Source: Bacteroidales bacterium
Lineage (GTDB): Bacteria; Bacteroidota; Bacteroidia; Bacteroidales; UBA932
Length of the DNA stretch: 39,221 bases
Direction: 5' to 3'
Assembly (NCBI GenBank): GCA_024695285.1
Contig: JAILIM010000058.1
Span: 1-39,221 of the forward strand
In this document: positions 27,112 through 35,120 of the stretch, in pieces
Position numbering within the stretch: position 1 is the first letter of the stretch
Layout of the letters: each line of letters opens with the position of its first letter
The notes under the pieces: generated by a model
Told to the model about the DNA's origin: nothing
Database searches by the model: none
What the model saw: the letters and a program-made list of their open reading frames with translations, nothing else
Translations under genes and position numbers: made by a program

Positions 27112-29160
27112 ATGGAAAACAAATACGAATTCTTAAGCAAGTACGCCATCGACCTCAATGAGGCCGCGGCGAAAGGAAAACTCGATCCGGTCATAGGCCG
27201 GGACGACGAGATACGACGGGTCCTGCAGATCCTTTCCCGCAGGACCAAGAACAACCCCATCCTCGTGGGCGAGCCCGGCGTGGGCAAGACCGCGATTTCC
27301 GAAGGCATCGCCACCAAGATCGTCAACGGCGAGGTGCCCGAAAACCTCAAGAGCCGCAGGGTCTTCTCCCTGGACATGGGCGCGCTGATAGCGGGCGCCA
27401 AGTACCAGGGCGAGTTCGAGGAGCGCCTCAAGGGCGTGGTCAAGGAAGTGGTCGAGTCCGACGGAGAGATCATCCTCTTCATCGACGAAATCCACACCCT
27501 GGTCGGCGCAGGCCGCACCAGCGGCGCCATGGACGCCTCCAACATCCTCAAGCCGGCACTGGCCCGCGGCGAGCTCCGCACCATCGGCAGCACCACCCTG
27601 GAAGAGTACCAGAAGTACTTCGAGCAGGACAAGGCCCTCGAGCGCCGTTTCCAGAAGGTCATGGTCGACGAGCCCTCCCCCGCCGAGAGCATCGCCATCC
27701 TCCGTGGCCTGAAGGAGCGCTACGAGAACCACCACAAGGTCAGCATCGAGGACGACGCGCTCATCGCCGCCGTCAACCTCAGCCACCGCTACATCTCCAA
27801 CAGGTTCCTCCCCGACAAGGCAATCGACCTGGTCGACGAAGCGGCCAGCAAGCTGCGTCTGGAAATGAATTCCGTCCCCGAGCCCATAGACGACCTCAAC
27901 GCCCGCATCCGCCAGCTGGAAATAGAAAAGGAAGCCATCAAGCGCGAGGGCACCTCCCTGAAATCCGAAAAACTCGACACCGAGCTCACCGAAGCGAAGC
28001 AGCAGAAAGCCGAGCTCGAGAAGCGCTGGAACGAAGAAAAGGGCATAGTGACCGAACTCAACAACCTGCGCCAGCAGATCGAAGACCTCAAACGCGAGGC
28101 AGCCACCGCTGAGCGCTCCGGCGACTACGGACGCGTGGCCGAAATCCGCTACGGCAAGCTCGCAGGCGCACAGCAGCGGCTCACCGAACTCACAGAAAAA
28201 CAGGCGGCCATCAAGGACCCGATCATCACTGAGTCCGTGACCCCCACAGACATAGCTGAAATCGTGGCTCGCTGGACCGGAATCCCCGTCGGACGCCTTC
28301 TGGAAAGCGAAAAGGAGAAGCTCCTGCGCATGGAGACCCAGCTCCACAAGCGCGTCGTGGGCCAGGACAAGGCCATCGAAGCCGTCAGCGATGCGGTCCG
28401 CCGTTCGCGTGCCGGCCTGAGCAACGAGCACCGTCCCATCGGCAGCTTCCTCTTCCTCGGGCAGACAGGCGTCGGCAAGACCGAGCTGGCGAAGGCCCTG
28501 GCGGAGTTCCTGTTCAACGACGAATCCATGATGACCCGTATCGACATGAGCGAGTACCAGGAGGCCCACACCGTCTCACGTCTGGTCGGCGCGCCCCCGG
28601 GATACGTCGGTTACGACGAAGGCGGCCAGCTCACAGAGGCCGTCCGGCGCAAGCCCTACTCAGTGGTGCTGCTCGACGAAATAGAAAAGGCCCACACCGA
28701 CGTCTTCAATACCCTGCTCCAGGTCCTGGACGACGGGCGCCTGACCGACAACAAGGGCCGCACGGTGGACTTCAAGAACACCATCCTGATCATGACCTCC
28801 AACCTGAAGGAGGAAGAGCTCCGCCTGCGCATGCGGCCGGAATTCATCAACAGGATCGACGAAATCGTGAAGTTCGACGCCCTCACCCGCGAGAACATCC
28901 GGGAAATCGTCCGCATCCAGATGAGCCTGCTGCAGAAGAAGCTAGAAGACGACAACGTCAACCTTCAGTACACCCCGGCGTTCGAAGACTACGCAGTCGA
29001 GAACGGCTACGACCCCGACTTCGGCGCCCGCCCGGTGAAGCGCCTCATCCAGCGCGAGCTGGTGAACCGCCTCGCCCGCGAGATCCTCGAGGGCCGCATC
29101 CACAAAGGCTCCGCCATCACCGTCGACGCCGACACCTCCGGCATCATCGTCCGGCAGTAA
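27112..29160 (+). CDS. clpB: ClpB-type protein disaggregase without N-terminal domain
   Basis: 682 residues from ATG 27112; a GTG nine bases upstream is possible. It is an AAA+ Hsp100 chaperone that threads aggregated proteins, normally with DnaK. NBD1 has Walker A GEPGVGKT (about 54-61) and Walker [10 protein letters not shown] (about 122-130). A full-length coiled-coil M domain (about 245-365) marks it as ClpB rather than ClpA/ClpC. NBD2 has GQTGVGKT (about 450-457), the pore loop [13 protein letters not shown] and arginine-finger region [12 protein letters not shown]. The usual ~145-residue Clp_N domain is missing: the protein begins at the linker [20 protein letters not shown]. After TILIMTSNL the usual GS-containing loop of about 25 residues is also cut to KEEELRLRM. 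Both catalytic ATP sites look intact, so the protein is probably active with altered substrate recruitment. Confidence 0.92.
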   Translation: MENKYEFLSKYAIDLNEAAAKGKLDPVIGRDDEIRRVLQILSRRTKNNPILVGEPGVGKTAISEGIATKIVNGEVPENLKSRRVFSLDMGALIAGAKYQGEFEERLKGVVKEVVESDGEIILFIDEIHTLVGAGRTSGAMDASNILKPALARGELRTIGSTTLEEYQKYFEQDKALERRFQKVMVDEPSPAESIAILRGLKERYENHHKVSIEDDALIAAVNLSHRYISNRFLPDKAIDLVDEAASKLRLEMNSVPEPIDDLNARIRQLEIEKEAIKREGTSLKSEKLDTELTEAKQQKAELEKRWNEEKGIVTELNNLRQQIEDLKREAATAERSGDYGRVAEIRYGKLAGAQQRLTELTEKQAAIKDPIITESVTPTDIAEIVARWTGIPVGRLLESEKEKLLRMETQLHKRVVGQDKAIEAVSDAVRRSRAGLSNEHRPIGSFLFLGQTGVGKTELAKALAEFLFNDESMMTRIDMSEYQEAHTVSRLVGAPPGYVGYDEGGQLTEAVRRKPYSVVLLDEIEKAHTDVFNTLLQVLDDGRLTDNKGRTVDFKNTILIMTSNLKEEELRLRMRPEFINRIDEIVKFDALTRENIREIVRIQMSLLQKKLEDDNVNLQYTPAFEDYAVENGYDPDFGARPVKRLIQRELVNRLAREILEGRIHKGSAITVDADTSGIIVRQ

Positions 29161-29235
29161 CGCCAGCGGCAGGTGCCCGGGGAGCCCGCGGCATATCACG
29201 GGGAGCCCGGGGAGGTTGCCGACCCTCCTGAGCCC

Positions 29236-29277
29236 GTAGCAGGTCCTCCATTCGATGGTAGGACCTGCTACTTTTTT
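29236..29277 (+). terminator. Intrinsic terminator after clpB
   Basis: GTAGCAGGTCCT (29236-29247) and AGGACCTGCTAC (29260-29271) form a perfect 12-bp stem, extended by CCAT/ATGG inside the loop, followed by TTTTTT. A further copy of GTAGCAGGTCCT begins at 29288. Confidence 0.9.
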
Positions 29278-29374
29278 GGCCTTTTTCGTAGCAGGTCCTG
29301 CCAGGCCGCCGCAGACCTGCCACGCCAGCAGAGACACTAGCAGGACCGCGCCGAAGGAGCCCATGCCCTGCCCC

Positions 29375-29735
29375 TCCGCGACGGGACCCACAACGGTGCC
29401 ACGGTCCCGTCACCATAGGAAACAGGGCGCATTCCTCCGTCCACCCCTCCGCGACAGGACCCACAACGGTGCCACGGTCCCGTCATCGCAGGGAAGCAGC
29501 ACTGTGGCGCAGGTCTCCCCAAAGGCTGGCGCAGGTCCGAAAAAGAAAGGGAGTCCTGCGCCGCGAAACTGCTTCCAGTGCTTCCCAATGGCGCAGGTCT
29601 CCAAGAGAAAAACAGACCTGCTCCGCTTGGCCGGGGGACCTGCGCCACCGGGAGAAGGGACCTGCGCCACCGGGAGAAGGGACCTGCGCCAGCCTTTGGG
29701 GAGACCTGCGCCAAGAACCGCCGCGTGGAGTTCGT
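29375..29735 (-). repeat. Right arm of the clpB-flanking inverted repeat, with internal tandem duplications
   Basis: 29446-29700 is the reverse complement of 26605-26883 with scattered changes and a short length difference. Just outside, a segment with CCGCGACGGGACCCACAACG and GTGCCACGGTCCCGTCA occurs twice (from about 29377 and 29451). The word GGGACCTGCGCCACCGGGAG is tandemly repeated near 29636-29680. The gap 29161-29820 otherwise holds two terminators. Apparent open frames there lie wholly in repeats and are not credible genes. Confidence 0.8.
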
Positions 29736-29762
29736 GAAGAAATAAGCTTCGGCACGCGCAGC

Positions 29763-29795
29763 AAAAAAAAACGGCTCGGAGAAATCCGGGCCGTT
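29763..29795 (-). terminator. Intrinsic terminator of the sigma-54 activator/lptE/TPR/secG operon
   Basis: On the minus strand AACGGCCCGGA pairs with TCCGAGCCGTT over 11 bp (one G-U) around a TTTC loop, followed by a run of about nine T. It is 26 bp beyond the secG stop. Confidence 0.88.
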
Positions 29796-29820
29796 AATTT
29801 ATTGCCAAAGTAAGTATTTA

Positions 29821-30174
29821 CTACTCAGCGGGAGTCTCGGTGCTGGGAGCAGTCTGATCCACGGGAGCCGTCGGGAAAGCAGGCAGCTCGCCGGTCGCTT
29901 CGGCGTTCTCGATGCGGTCGGTCACGTCCACGGCGGTGCCGGTGGTGCCGGTGGAGAAGGAAGCGATGATGGATACTACGATGATGAAGGCCACAAGCCC
30001 CCAGGTGATTTTCTCGAGGATGTCGGCGGTTTGGCGCACACCGAAGGTCTGGTTGCCGGCGACGAAGTTGCTGGCCATCCCCTGTCCCTTACCGTTCTGA
30101 AGCAGCACAACAAGGATGAGAAGGATTGCTGCAATAACGATAAGCACTGTCAAAATGGTGAATAATGCGTTCAT
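29821..30174 (-). CDS. secG: Protein translocase subunit SecG
   Basis: 117 residues. Two transmembrane helices are evident (about 4-24, FTILTVLIVIAAILLILVVL, and about 56-76, ITWGLVAFIIVVSIIASFS). They are separated by the conserved loop LQNGKGQGMASNF, the hallmark of SecG in the SecYEG channel. A Thr/Pro/Ala-rich acidic tail (about 80-117) is longer than in enterobacteria, as is usual in Bacteroidota. It is the last gene of the operon, 3 bp after the TPR protein stop, with a strong terminator downstream. Confidence 0.95.
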   Translation of the reverse strand: MNALFTILTVLIVIAAILLILVVLLQNGKGQGMASNFVAGNQTFGVRQTADILEKITWGLVAFIIVVSIIASFSTGTTGTAVDVTDRIENAEATGELPAFPTAPVDQTAPSTETPAE

Positions 30175-30177
30175 ATT

Positions 30178-30744
30178 TCAGTTTTTGTCTAATTTTTCAA
30201 TAAGGGATGCAAAGTAAACACTTTTTTCCGGATATCGCAAACTTAGTTTCGAATAAATTTGCCTTGCCTCATCGAGATAGCCCTGTTCGGCATAGATTTC
30301 GGCTAGCGTTTCGGTGCAGAAATCAAAGCTGTCTTCCTGCACTTCGAAAGCCAGGTCTTCACGCTCTGAAGATGCGAAACGGGAGAAAATCGAGTCGTCG
30401 TCCCGGCGCACTTCCTTGTACTGCGCAGAGGAGAAATAATCCCCACCGACCACGAAGATGCGGCCCGGATCGGGCCTCGGGGGCGTCTCAATGACTGTTT
30501 TCACCTGCGTGCGGACCTCGGTGTCGGAGTAGTCGGCATCGACATTCCGGCGCACGAGCGCGTGCAGTATGCGCCGCGAACCTATGTATAAAGCCGCCTG
30601 CGAAAGCTGCTGCCGGCTGAGGGTGCCGTCAGCGGCCATCCTGGCGCAGAGCTCCTTGCGGGCGCCGGCATACCAGGGATAGATGCTGACCACCCCGAGC
30701 AGCTCCTCCAGGTTGAGGTGCTTTATGTCGATGGAGTTTACCAT
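30178..30744 (-). CDS. Tetratricopeptide-like protein between lptE and secG
   Basis: 188 residues from ATG 30744; the frame is open far upstream, but that part lies antiparallel-free within lptE in another frame and has no homology pattern. The C-terminal part contains a recognisable TPR motif (TLAEIYAEQGYLDEARQIYSKLSLRYPEKSVYFASLIEKL is one repeat plus capping helix). The N-terminal part is helical (LEELLGVVSIYPWYAGARKE). The start overlaps the lptE stop by 7 bp and secG follows after 3 bp. This gene order is typical for Bacteroidota; the protein's function is not known, though a role in envelope biogenesis is suggested by the neighbours. There is no signal peptide, so it is probably cytoplasmic. 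Confidence 0.82.
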   Translation of the reverse strand: MVNSIDIKHLNLEELLGVVSIYPWYAGARKELCARMAADGTLSRQQLSQAALYIGSRRILHALVRRNVDADYSDTEVRTQVKTVIETPPRPDPGRIFVVGGDYFSSAQYKEVRRDDDSIFSRFASSEREDLAFEVQEDSFDFCTETLAEIYAEQGYLDEARQIYSKLSLRYPEKSVYFASLIEKLDKN

Positions 30745-31235
30745 TGGGCCACAGCAGCGTTGAAGATGTCCTCGACCAGCTTCTCTATGATTTCGGCGCA
30801 GAGGGAAGACTCCACGGCGTCGAGGGTGTTGTTGGAATCGTATTCGGAATAGGCGGAGAAGGACTTGTCGAAGTCCTCTTCCGGATGTTTCTTGTCGGAG
30901 AACTGGATCTTGACGGTCACCGTCAGCTTGTTGCGGGCCGCAACTTCGTCGGCCGTCACGGCGGCGGGCGTGACTTCGTACCCCGTGACCTCGCCGGAGA
31001 GCTCCATGTCGCCGTCCTGTTCGACCTGCTCGAGGCGGGTCATACGGCGGAACTGGTTGCGTATGGCCTCGGTGAACTCGTTGCTGAACGACGGGTTCAC
31101 ACGCAGGGCGCGGTACTCTATGTAGTTGATCGTGATGGTGTTGACGTCGGGCTGGATGGACGTTCCGGAGAAGGAATAGATTCCGCAGGACGTCATCGTG
31201 AACAAAAGCACAAAAACTGGTAGCAGGCGTCTCAT
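30738..31235 (-). CDS. lptE: LptE-family outer membrane lipoprotein for LPS transport
   Basis: 165 residues with lipobox TMTSC (Cys17) followed by GIYSFSGTSIQPDVNTITIN, a characteristic start of Bacteroidota LptE-like proteins. The mature domain has the alternating strand/helix pattern of the LptE fold (EFTEAIRNQFRRMTRLEQVE, then DMELSGEVTGYEV). LptE plugs LptD to insert lipopolysaccharide in the outer membrane. The start overlaps the sigma-54 activator stop by 4 bp and its end overlaps the TPR gene by 7 bp. Confidence 0.88.
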   Translation of the reverse strand: MRRLLPVFVLLFTMTSCGIYSFSGTSIQPDVNTITINYIEYRALRVNPSFSNEFTEAIRNQFRRMTRLEQVEQDGDMELSGEVTGYEVTPAAVTADEVAARNKLTVTVKIQFSDKKHPEEDFDKSFSAYSEYDSNNTLDAVESSLCAEIIEKLVEDIFNAAVAQW

Positions 31236-32440
31236 TGGGATTTCTTTTTAGCGGCGAGTTTACGGTAGATGGTGCGCTCGGAGATGCCGAGCTCCTTTGC
31301 AGCAAGGGCAACGTTGCCTTCGTGGCGCAGGAGGGCGCGCTCGATGAGTTCGTCGCGCATCTGCTTCATGTCCAGAGGGGGCTGCTGCCCGGCCTCTTCG
31401 ACGCCGGCGATCTGCTCCTCCGGGTCTTCGATGTGGGAGGCGGGGATGTGCTGGGCGTGGATCTGGGGAGGCACGGAATCGACGGCGCCGGAGCGGACGG
31501 CGAGCTTCAGGTCTTCGACGTCGCGCTTCAGGTCGAGGATGGCCTTGATGATGGCGGCTTTCTCGTCCGGGTTCATCGAACCCTGCTGCGCGCCGGGCGA
31601 CGCCTGGGCGGGAAGAAGCGTGTCCTGCTCGTCCGGAAGATAGCGGGAAAGGGCTTCGGGACCGATTTCGACCTTCTCGACACCGGCGCGCACGGGGCGG
31701 CTTTCCAGGGCGGAGACGGTCTCGGCGACGCTCTTGAGCTGGCGGATGTTGCCGGGCCAGCGGTAGGAGGAGAGCATCGAGATGGCGTTCAGGTCCAGGG
31801 CCACGCGTGCGCATCCGTACTTCTGGGCGAAGTCGGCGGCGAACTTGCGGAACAGCAGGTAGATGTCGCTCTTGCGCTCGCGCAGGGGCGGGAGCTTTAT
31901 CTGGATCGAGTTGATTCGGAAGTAGAGGTCCTGGCGGAACTTGCCGGTGGCGACGGCGTAGGAGAGGTTGACGTTGGTCGCACAGATCACGCGCACGTCG
32001 GTCTTTTCGACCTTGGAGGAGCCCACCTTCAGGTATTCGCCGTTCTGCAGCACGCGGAGGAGCATCGCCTGGGTGTCCTTGGGCAGCTCGCCGATTTCAT
32101 CGAGGAACAGGGTGCCGCCGTTGGCCTCCTCGAAGTAGCCCTTGCGCTCGCCGACGGCTCCCGTGAACGCGCCTTTTTCGTGACCGAAGAGCTCTGCGTT
32201 GATGGTGCCCTCGGGGATTGCGCCGCAGTTGACGGCCAGGAAACGGCCCGTCTTGCGGCGGCTGAACTGGTGGATTATCTGGGGAACGACTTCCTTTCCG
32301 GTGCCGCTTTCGCCTTCGATAAGGACGGTCAGGTCGGTAGGCGCTATGGCTACGGCCGTCTCCAGCGCCCTGTTGAGCGCGGGATCGTTGCCGATGATGT
32401 CGTATCTGTTCTTTAATATTTGAAGTTCTTGTGCGTCCAT
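31232..32440 (-). CDS. Sigma-54-dependent transcriptional activator (AAA+ plus Fis-type HTH)
   Basis: 402 residues. The AAA+ domain starts near residue 15, with Walker A GESGTGKE (43-50), the sigma-54 contact loop GAFTGA (90-95) and Walker B LFLDEIGEL (111-119). The C-terminus has a Fis-like HTH (about 370-398, NVALAAKELGISERTIYRKL). There is no N-terminal receiver or sensor domain, so activity must be set by expression or partner proteins. It activates transcription by RNA polymerase carrying RpoN. It is first in an operon with lptE, a TPR gene and secG, as in many Bacteroidota. The region between AAA+ and HTH is Pro/Gln-rich. Confidence 0.92.
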   Translation of the reverse strand: MDAQELQILKNRYDIIGNDPALNRALETAVAIAPTDLTVLIEGESGTGKEVVPQIIHQFSRRKTGRFLAVNCGAIPEGTINAELFGHEKGAFTGAVGERKGYFEEANGGTLFLDEIGELPKDTQAMLLRVLQNGEYLKVGSSKVEKTDVRVICATNVNLSYAVATGKFRQDLYFRINSIQIKLPPLRERKSDIYLLFRKFAADFAQKYGCARVALDLNAISMLSSYRWPGNIRQLKSVAETVSALESRPVRAGVEKVEIGPEALSRYLPDEQDTLLPAQASPGAQQGSMNPDEKAAIIKAILDLKRDVEDLKLAVRSGAVDSVPPQIHAQHIPASHIEDPEEQIAGVEEAGQQPPLDMKQMRDELIERALLRHEGNVALAAKELGISERTIYRKLAAKKKSQ

Positions 32441-32447
32441 ATCCGTG

Positions 32448-32474
32448 CAAAGTTATGAAAAAATCTTATCTTTG
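32448..32474. promoter_or_regulatory. Back-to-back -7 boxes for the sigma-54 activator operon and the OmpA/TPR gene
   Basis: TAACTTTG on the minus strand (32448-32455) and TATCTTTG on the plus strand (32467-32474) both match TAnnTTTG and are separated by 11 bp in a 66-bp intergenic region. The two RNA polymerases would compete for the same DNA. Confidence 0.65.
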
Positions 32475-32506
32475 TGATTCTGTCGTGTAACATTTAATTT
32501 ATTAAT

Positions 32507-34150
32507 ATGAAAAGATTCATAATTTCCGTGGCGCTCGCAGCGCTCGCCGTCCTGAGTTCCTCATGCGACAAGTCCATGATGGAGAAGATGCAACTTGCCG
32601 AAAACGTGGACATTCAGTGCACGCCCGAGCTGCTGGGCATCGTCGGCGGCCAGATTCCCGCCACCGTGACCGTGACCTGCCCCAAGGGATACTTCCACCC
32701 CAAGGCCACCATGGACGTGACCCCCGTGCTCGTCTATGACGGCGGCGAAATCCCCTTCAAGACCCTCCAGTACCAGGGCGACAAGGTCAAGGACAACTTC
32801 AAGGTGGTCTCCTCCGCAGGCGCGACCATAACCGAGAAGCTCAACTTCAAATACCAGCCCGGCTGCGAAAAGGCCCGCCTGGAGCTCCGCGGCACCATCC
32901 ACTTCAAGGACAAGGACTACCCCGTCAGCCCGGTCAAGGTTGCAGACGGCTGCATAGCCGATTACCAGCTTGCCGACCTCCAGGGCCTCTATGAGGTCAA
33001 GCCCGACGGCTACCAGGCTGTCCTCCAGCGCACTACCGAGGGCCGCATCCTCTACGACGTCGGCTCCGACAAGGTGCGCCAGGACCAGTTCGAGACCAAT
33101 TCCATGGTCAACTACAAGAACTCCCTGGACTACCTGAAGGAAGACGAGCGCACCACCATAAAGGGCACCCAGATCGTCGCATACGCGTCCCCGGAAGGCG
33201 GACAGGAATTCAACGCCAAGCTCTCCGACAAGCGCGCCGACACCGCCCAGAAGGCCCTCGACAAGGTTGCCAAGGACATTGAGCTCACCGGCACAGAAAT
33301 CAAGAGCGTCGGCCAGGACTGGGAAGGCTTCCGCGAGGCCGTGTCCAAGTCCAACATCGAAGACAAGGACCTGATACTCCGCGTCCTCTCCATGTACAGC
33401 GACCCTGCCGTCCGTGAAAGCGAGATCCGCAACCTCTCCCAGATCTACTCCGAGATCAACAAGCGCGTCTTCCCCGAGCTCCGCAGGGCCCGCCTCGTGA
33501 CGAGCACCGAGTTCCGCAACTGGTCCGACGACGAACTGGTGGAAAGGGCACAGAAGGGCCTGGACCGATTTGACGAACCCTCCGTGCTGAGGCTTGCCGC
33601 CATCGCCGAGACCCCCGAGAGCAAAGAGAGTCTCTACAAGTACGCCATCAACCAGTTCAACTCCGACACTGCCCGCTACAACCTCGCGATGCTCTACCTC
33701 GACCAGGGCAAGACCTCCCTCGGCGGAGCCTACCTGAGCAAGATCAAGGAGCCCGACGCCGAGGTGCTCAACGCCACCGGCGTGGTCGCCATGCGCAACC
33801 AGGACTACGAGCTCGCAGCCAAGTGCTTCGAGAAGGCAGGCGACATCTCCAGGGAGAACGCCACCGTCATGAACATCATGAAGGGTGACTACAAGGCCGC
33901 CGCCGAGTGCGCGAAGGGCCTGAAGGGCGACAACGCGGCCCTTGCCAACCTGCTTGCCGGCGACACTGCAGCCGCCGAGGCCGCCCTCGAAGGCGACGCC
34001 CCGAGGACCGATTACATCCGCGCAATCATCGCCGCCCGCAAGGGCAAGACAGGAGAGGCGAAAAAGCTTCTCGAGGCCGCCTGCAGCAAGGATGAGGCCT
34101 TGAAAGCACGTGCAGAAAAAGATATTGAGTTCGCCGCGCTTGCGAATTAA
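32507..34150 (+). CDS. OmpA-like/TPR lipoprotein
   Basis: 547 residues with lipobox LSSSC (Cys20). The N-terminal beta domain (about 25-170) is followed by an OmpA-like peptidoglycan-binding-type segment (about 215-260, IVAYASPEGGQEFNAKLSDK then RADTAQKALDKVAKD) and C-terminal TPR-like helices (about 350-540, YNLAMLYLDQGKTSLGGAYL, AAKCFEKAGDIS). It is probably a periplasmic structural lipoprotein linking outer membrane and cell wall. It is transcribed divergently from the sigma-54 activator. Its 3' end carries the -33 box of the rpsL promoter. Lys/Ala-rich composition supports the repeat region. Confidence 0.82.
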   Translation: MKRFIISVALAALAVLSSSCDKSMMEKMQLAENVDIQCTPELLGIVGGQIPATVTVTCPKGYFHPKATMDVTPVLVYDGGEIPFKTLQYQGDKVKDNFKVVSSAGATITEKLNFKYQPGCEKARLELRGTIHFKDKDYPVSPVKVADGCIADYQLADLQGLYEVKPDGYQAVLQRTTEGRILYDVGSDKVRQDQFETNSMVNYKNSLDYLKEDERTTIKGTQIVAYASPEGGQEFNAKLSDKRADTAQKALDKVAKDIELTGTEIKSVGQDWEGFREAVSKSNIEDKDLILRVLSMYSDPAVRESEIRNLSQIYSEINKRVFPELRRARLVTSTEFRNWSDDELVERAQKGLDRFDEPSVLRLAAIAETPESKESLYKYAINQFNSDTARYNLAMLYLDQGKTSLGGAYLSKIKEPDAEVLNATGVVAMRNQDYELAAKCFEKAGDISRENATVMNIMKGDYKAAAECAKGLKGDNAALANLLAGDTAAAEAALEGDAPRTDYIRAIIAARKGKTGEAKKLLEAACSKDEALKARAEKDIEFAALAN

Positions 34151-34169
34151 TGATTTTTTTGTAACTTTG
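34140..34169 (+). promoter_or_regulatory. rpsL (str operon) promoter
   Basis: TTG (34140-34142) lies inside the last codons of the upstream gene and TAACTTTG (34162-34169) follows after a 19-bp spacer. Both fit the Bacteroidota consensus. Confidence 0.75.
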
Positions 34170-34172
34170 CAG

Positions 34173-34189
34173 CCCCTTTTTTAAAGGGG
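34173..34189 (+). promoter_or_regulatory. Hairpin at the start of the rpsL leader
   Basis: CCCCTTT and AAAGGGG form a 7-bp stem with a 3-nt loop only a few bases after the predicted transcription start. The rest of the leader (34190-34221) is AT-rich. The hairpin could stabilise the mRNA 5' end or be a control site. Confidence 0.5.
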
Positions 34190-34221
34190 ATTGTATATAT
34201 TATATTTATTAACAAACACTT

Positions 34222-34596
34222 ATGCCCACAATTCAACAATTGGTCCGCAAAGGACGCGAGATGACTGAAATCAAGAGCAAGTCTCGCGCGTTGGATGCTT
34301 GCCCTCAGAAGCGTGGCGTATGCCTCAGGGTCTACACAACGACCCCGAAGAAACCTAACTCAGCAATGCGTAAGGTTGCCCGTGTACGTCTGACTAACGC
34401 CAAAGAGGTCAACGCCTACATCCCCGGCGAGGGTCACAACCTCCAGGAGCACTCCATCGTGCTCGTGCGTGGCGGTCGTGTGAAAGACCTTCCGGGTGTA
34501 CGTTACCACATCCTTCGTGGCGCTTTGGATACCGCTGGCGTAGAAGGCAGGACCCAGTCCCGCTCACTCTATGGTGCCAAGAGGCCCAAGAAGTAG
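34222..34596 (+). CDS. rpsL: 30S ribosomal protein S12
   Basis: 124 residues, full length. The conserved strings [18 protein letters not shown] and [13 protein letters not shown] are intact, including the lysines whose substitution gives streptomycin resistance, so a sensitive-type protein is encoded. S12 acts in decoding at the A site. It starts the str operon. Confidence 0.98.
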   Translation: MPTIQQLVRKGREMTEIKSKSRALDACPQKRGVCLRVYTTTPKKPNSAMRKVARVRLTNAKEVNAYIPGEGHNLQEHSIVLVRGGRVKDLPGVRYHILRGALDTAGVEGRTQSRSLYGAKRPKK

Positions 34597-34630
34597 CCGC
34601 AGGGTGTTTTAATCTTAATTTTTCAAAACA

Positions 34631-35107
34631 ATGAGAAAGTCAAAGCCTAAGAAGAGGATTCTACTTCCTGATCCTAAGTTCCACGACACGATGGTTACCC
34701 GTTTCGTGAACAACCTTATGTTGCAGGGGAAGAAGAGTATCGCGTATTCTATTTTTTACGATGCCATTGATTTGGTAGGCGAGAAGATGAAAGATTCTGA
34801 CAAGGCTCCTCTCGATATTTGGAGGAAGGCTCTCGAGAACGTGACCCCTCAGATTGAGGTCAAGAGTCGCCGTATCGGTGGTGCCAACTTCCAGGTGCCG
34901 ACAGAGTTGCGCCCGGAAAGGAAGATTTCGCTCTCGATGAAGAATATGATCTCCTTCGCCCGCAAGCGTTCCGGCCGCTCCATGGCAGAAAAACTGTGTG
35001 CAGAAATCGTCGCCGCCTACAACAACGAAGGTGGTGCTTTCAAGCGTAAAGAGGATATGCACAGGATGGCAGAGGCCAACAAGGCATTTGCCCACTTCCG
35101 CTTTTAG
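34631..35107 (+). CDS. rpsG: 30S ribosomal protein S7
   Basis: 158 residues, full length, with the S7 pattern MRKSKPKKR..., [17 protein letters not shown] segment ([20 protein letters not shown]), [16 protein letters not shown] and the C-terminal [24 protein letters not shown] end. S7 nucleates the 30S head and binds 16S rRNA. It lies 34 bp after rpsL and 13 bp before fusA, in the normal order. Confidence 0.98.
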   Translation: MRKSKPKKRILLPDPKFHDTMVTRFVNNLMLQGKKSIAYSIFYDAIDLVGEKMKDSDKAPLDIWRKALENVTPQIEVKSRRIGGANFQVPTELRPERKISLSMKNMISFARKRSGRSMAEKLCAEIVAAYNNEGGAFKRKEDMHRMAEANKAFAHFRF

Positions 35108-35120
35108 CCACTGAACAAGG

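Noticed and set aside
29255..29813. Overlapping open frames of 80-160 codons after clpB
   Set aside because: They lie wholly in inverted and tandem repeats, with repeated Pro/Arg/Ser-rich translations, and no frame is preferred.
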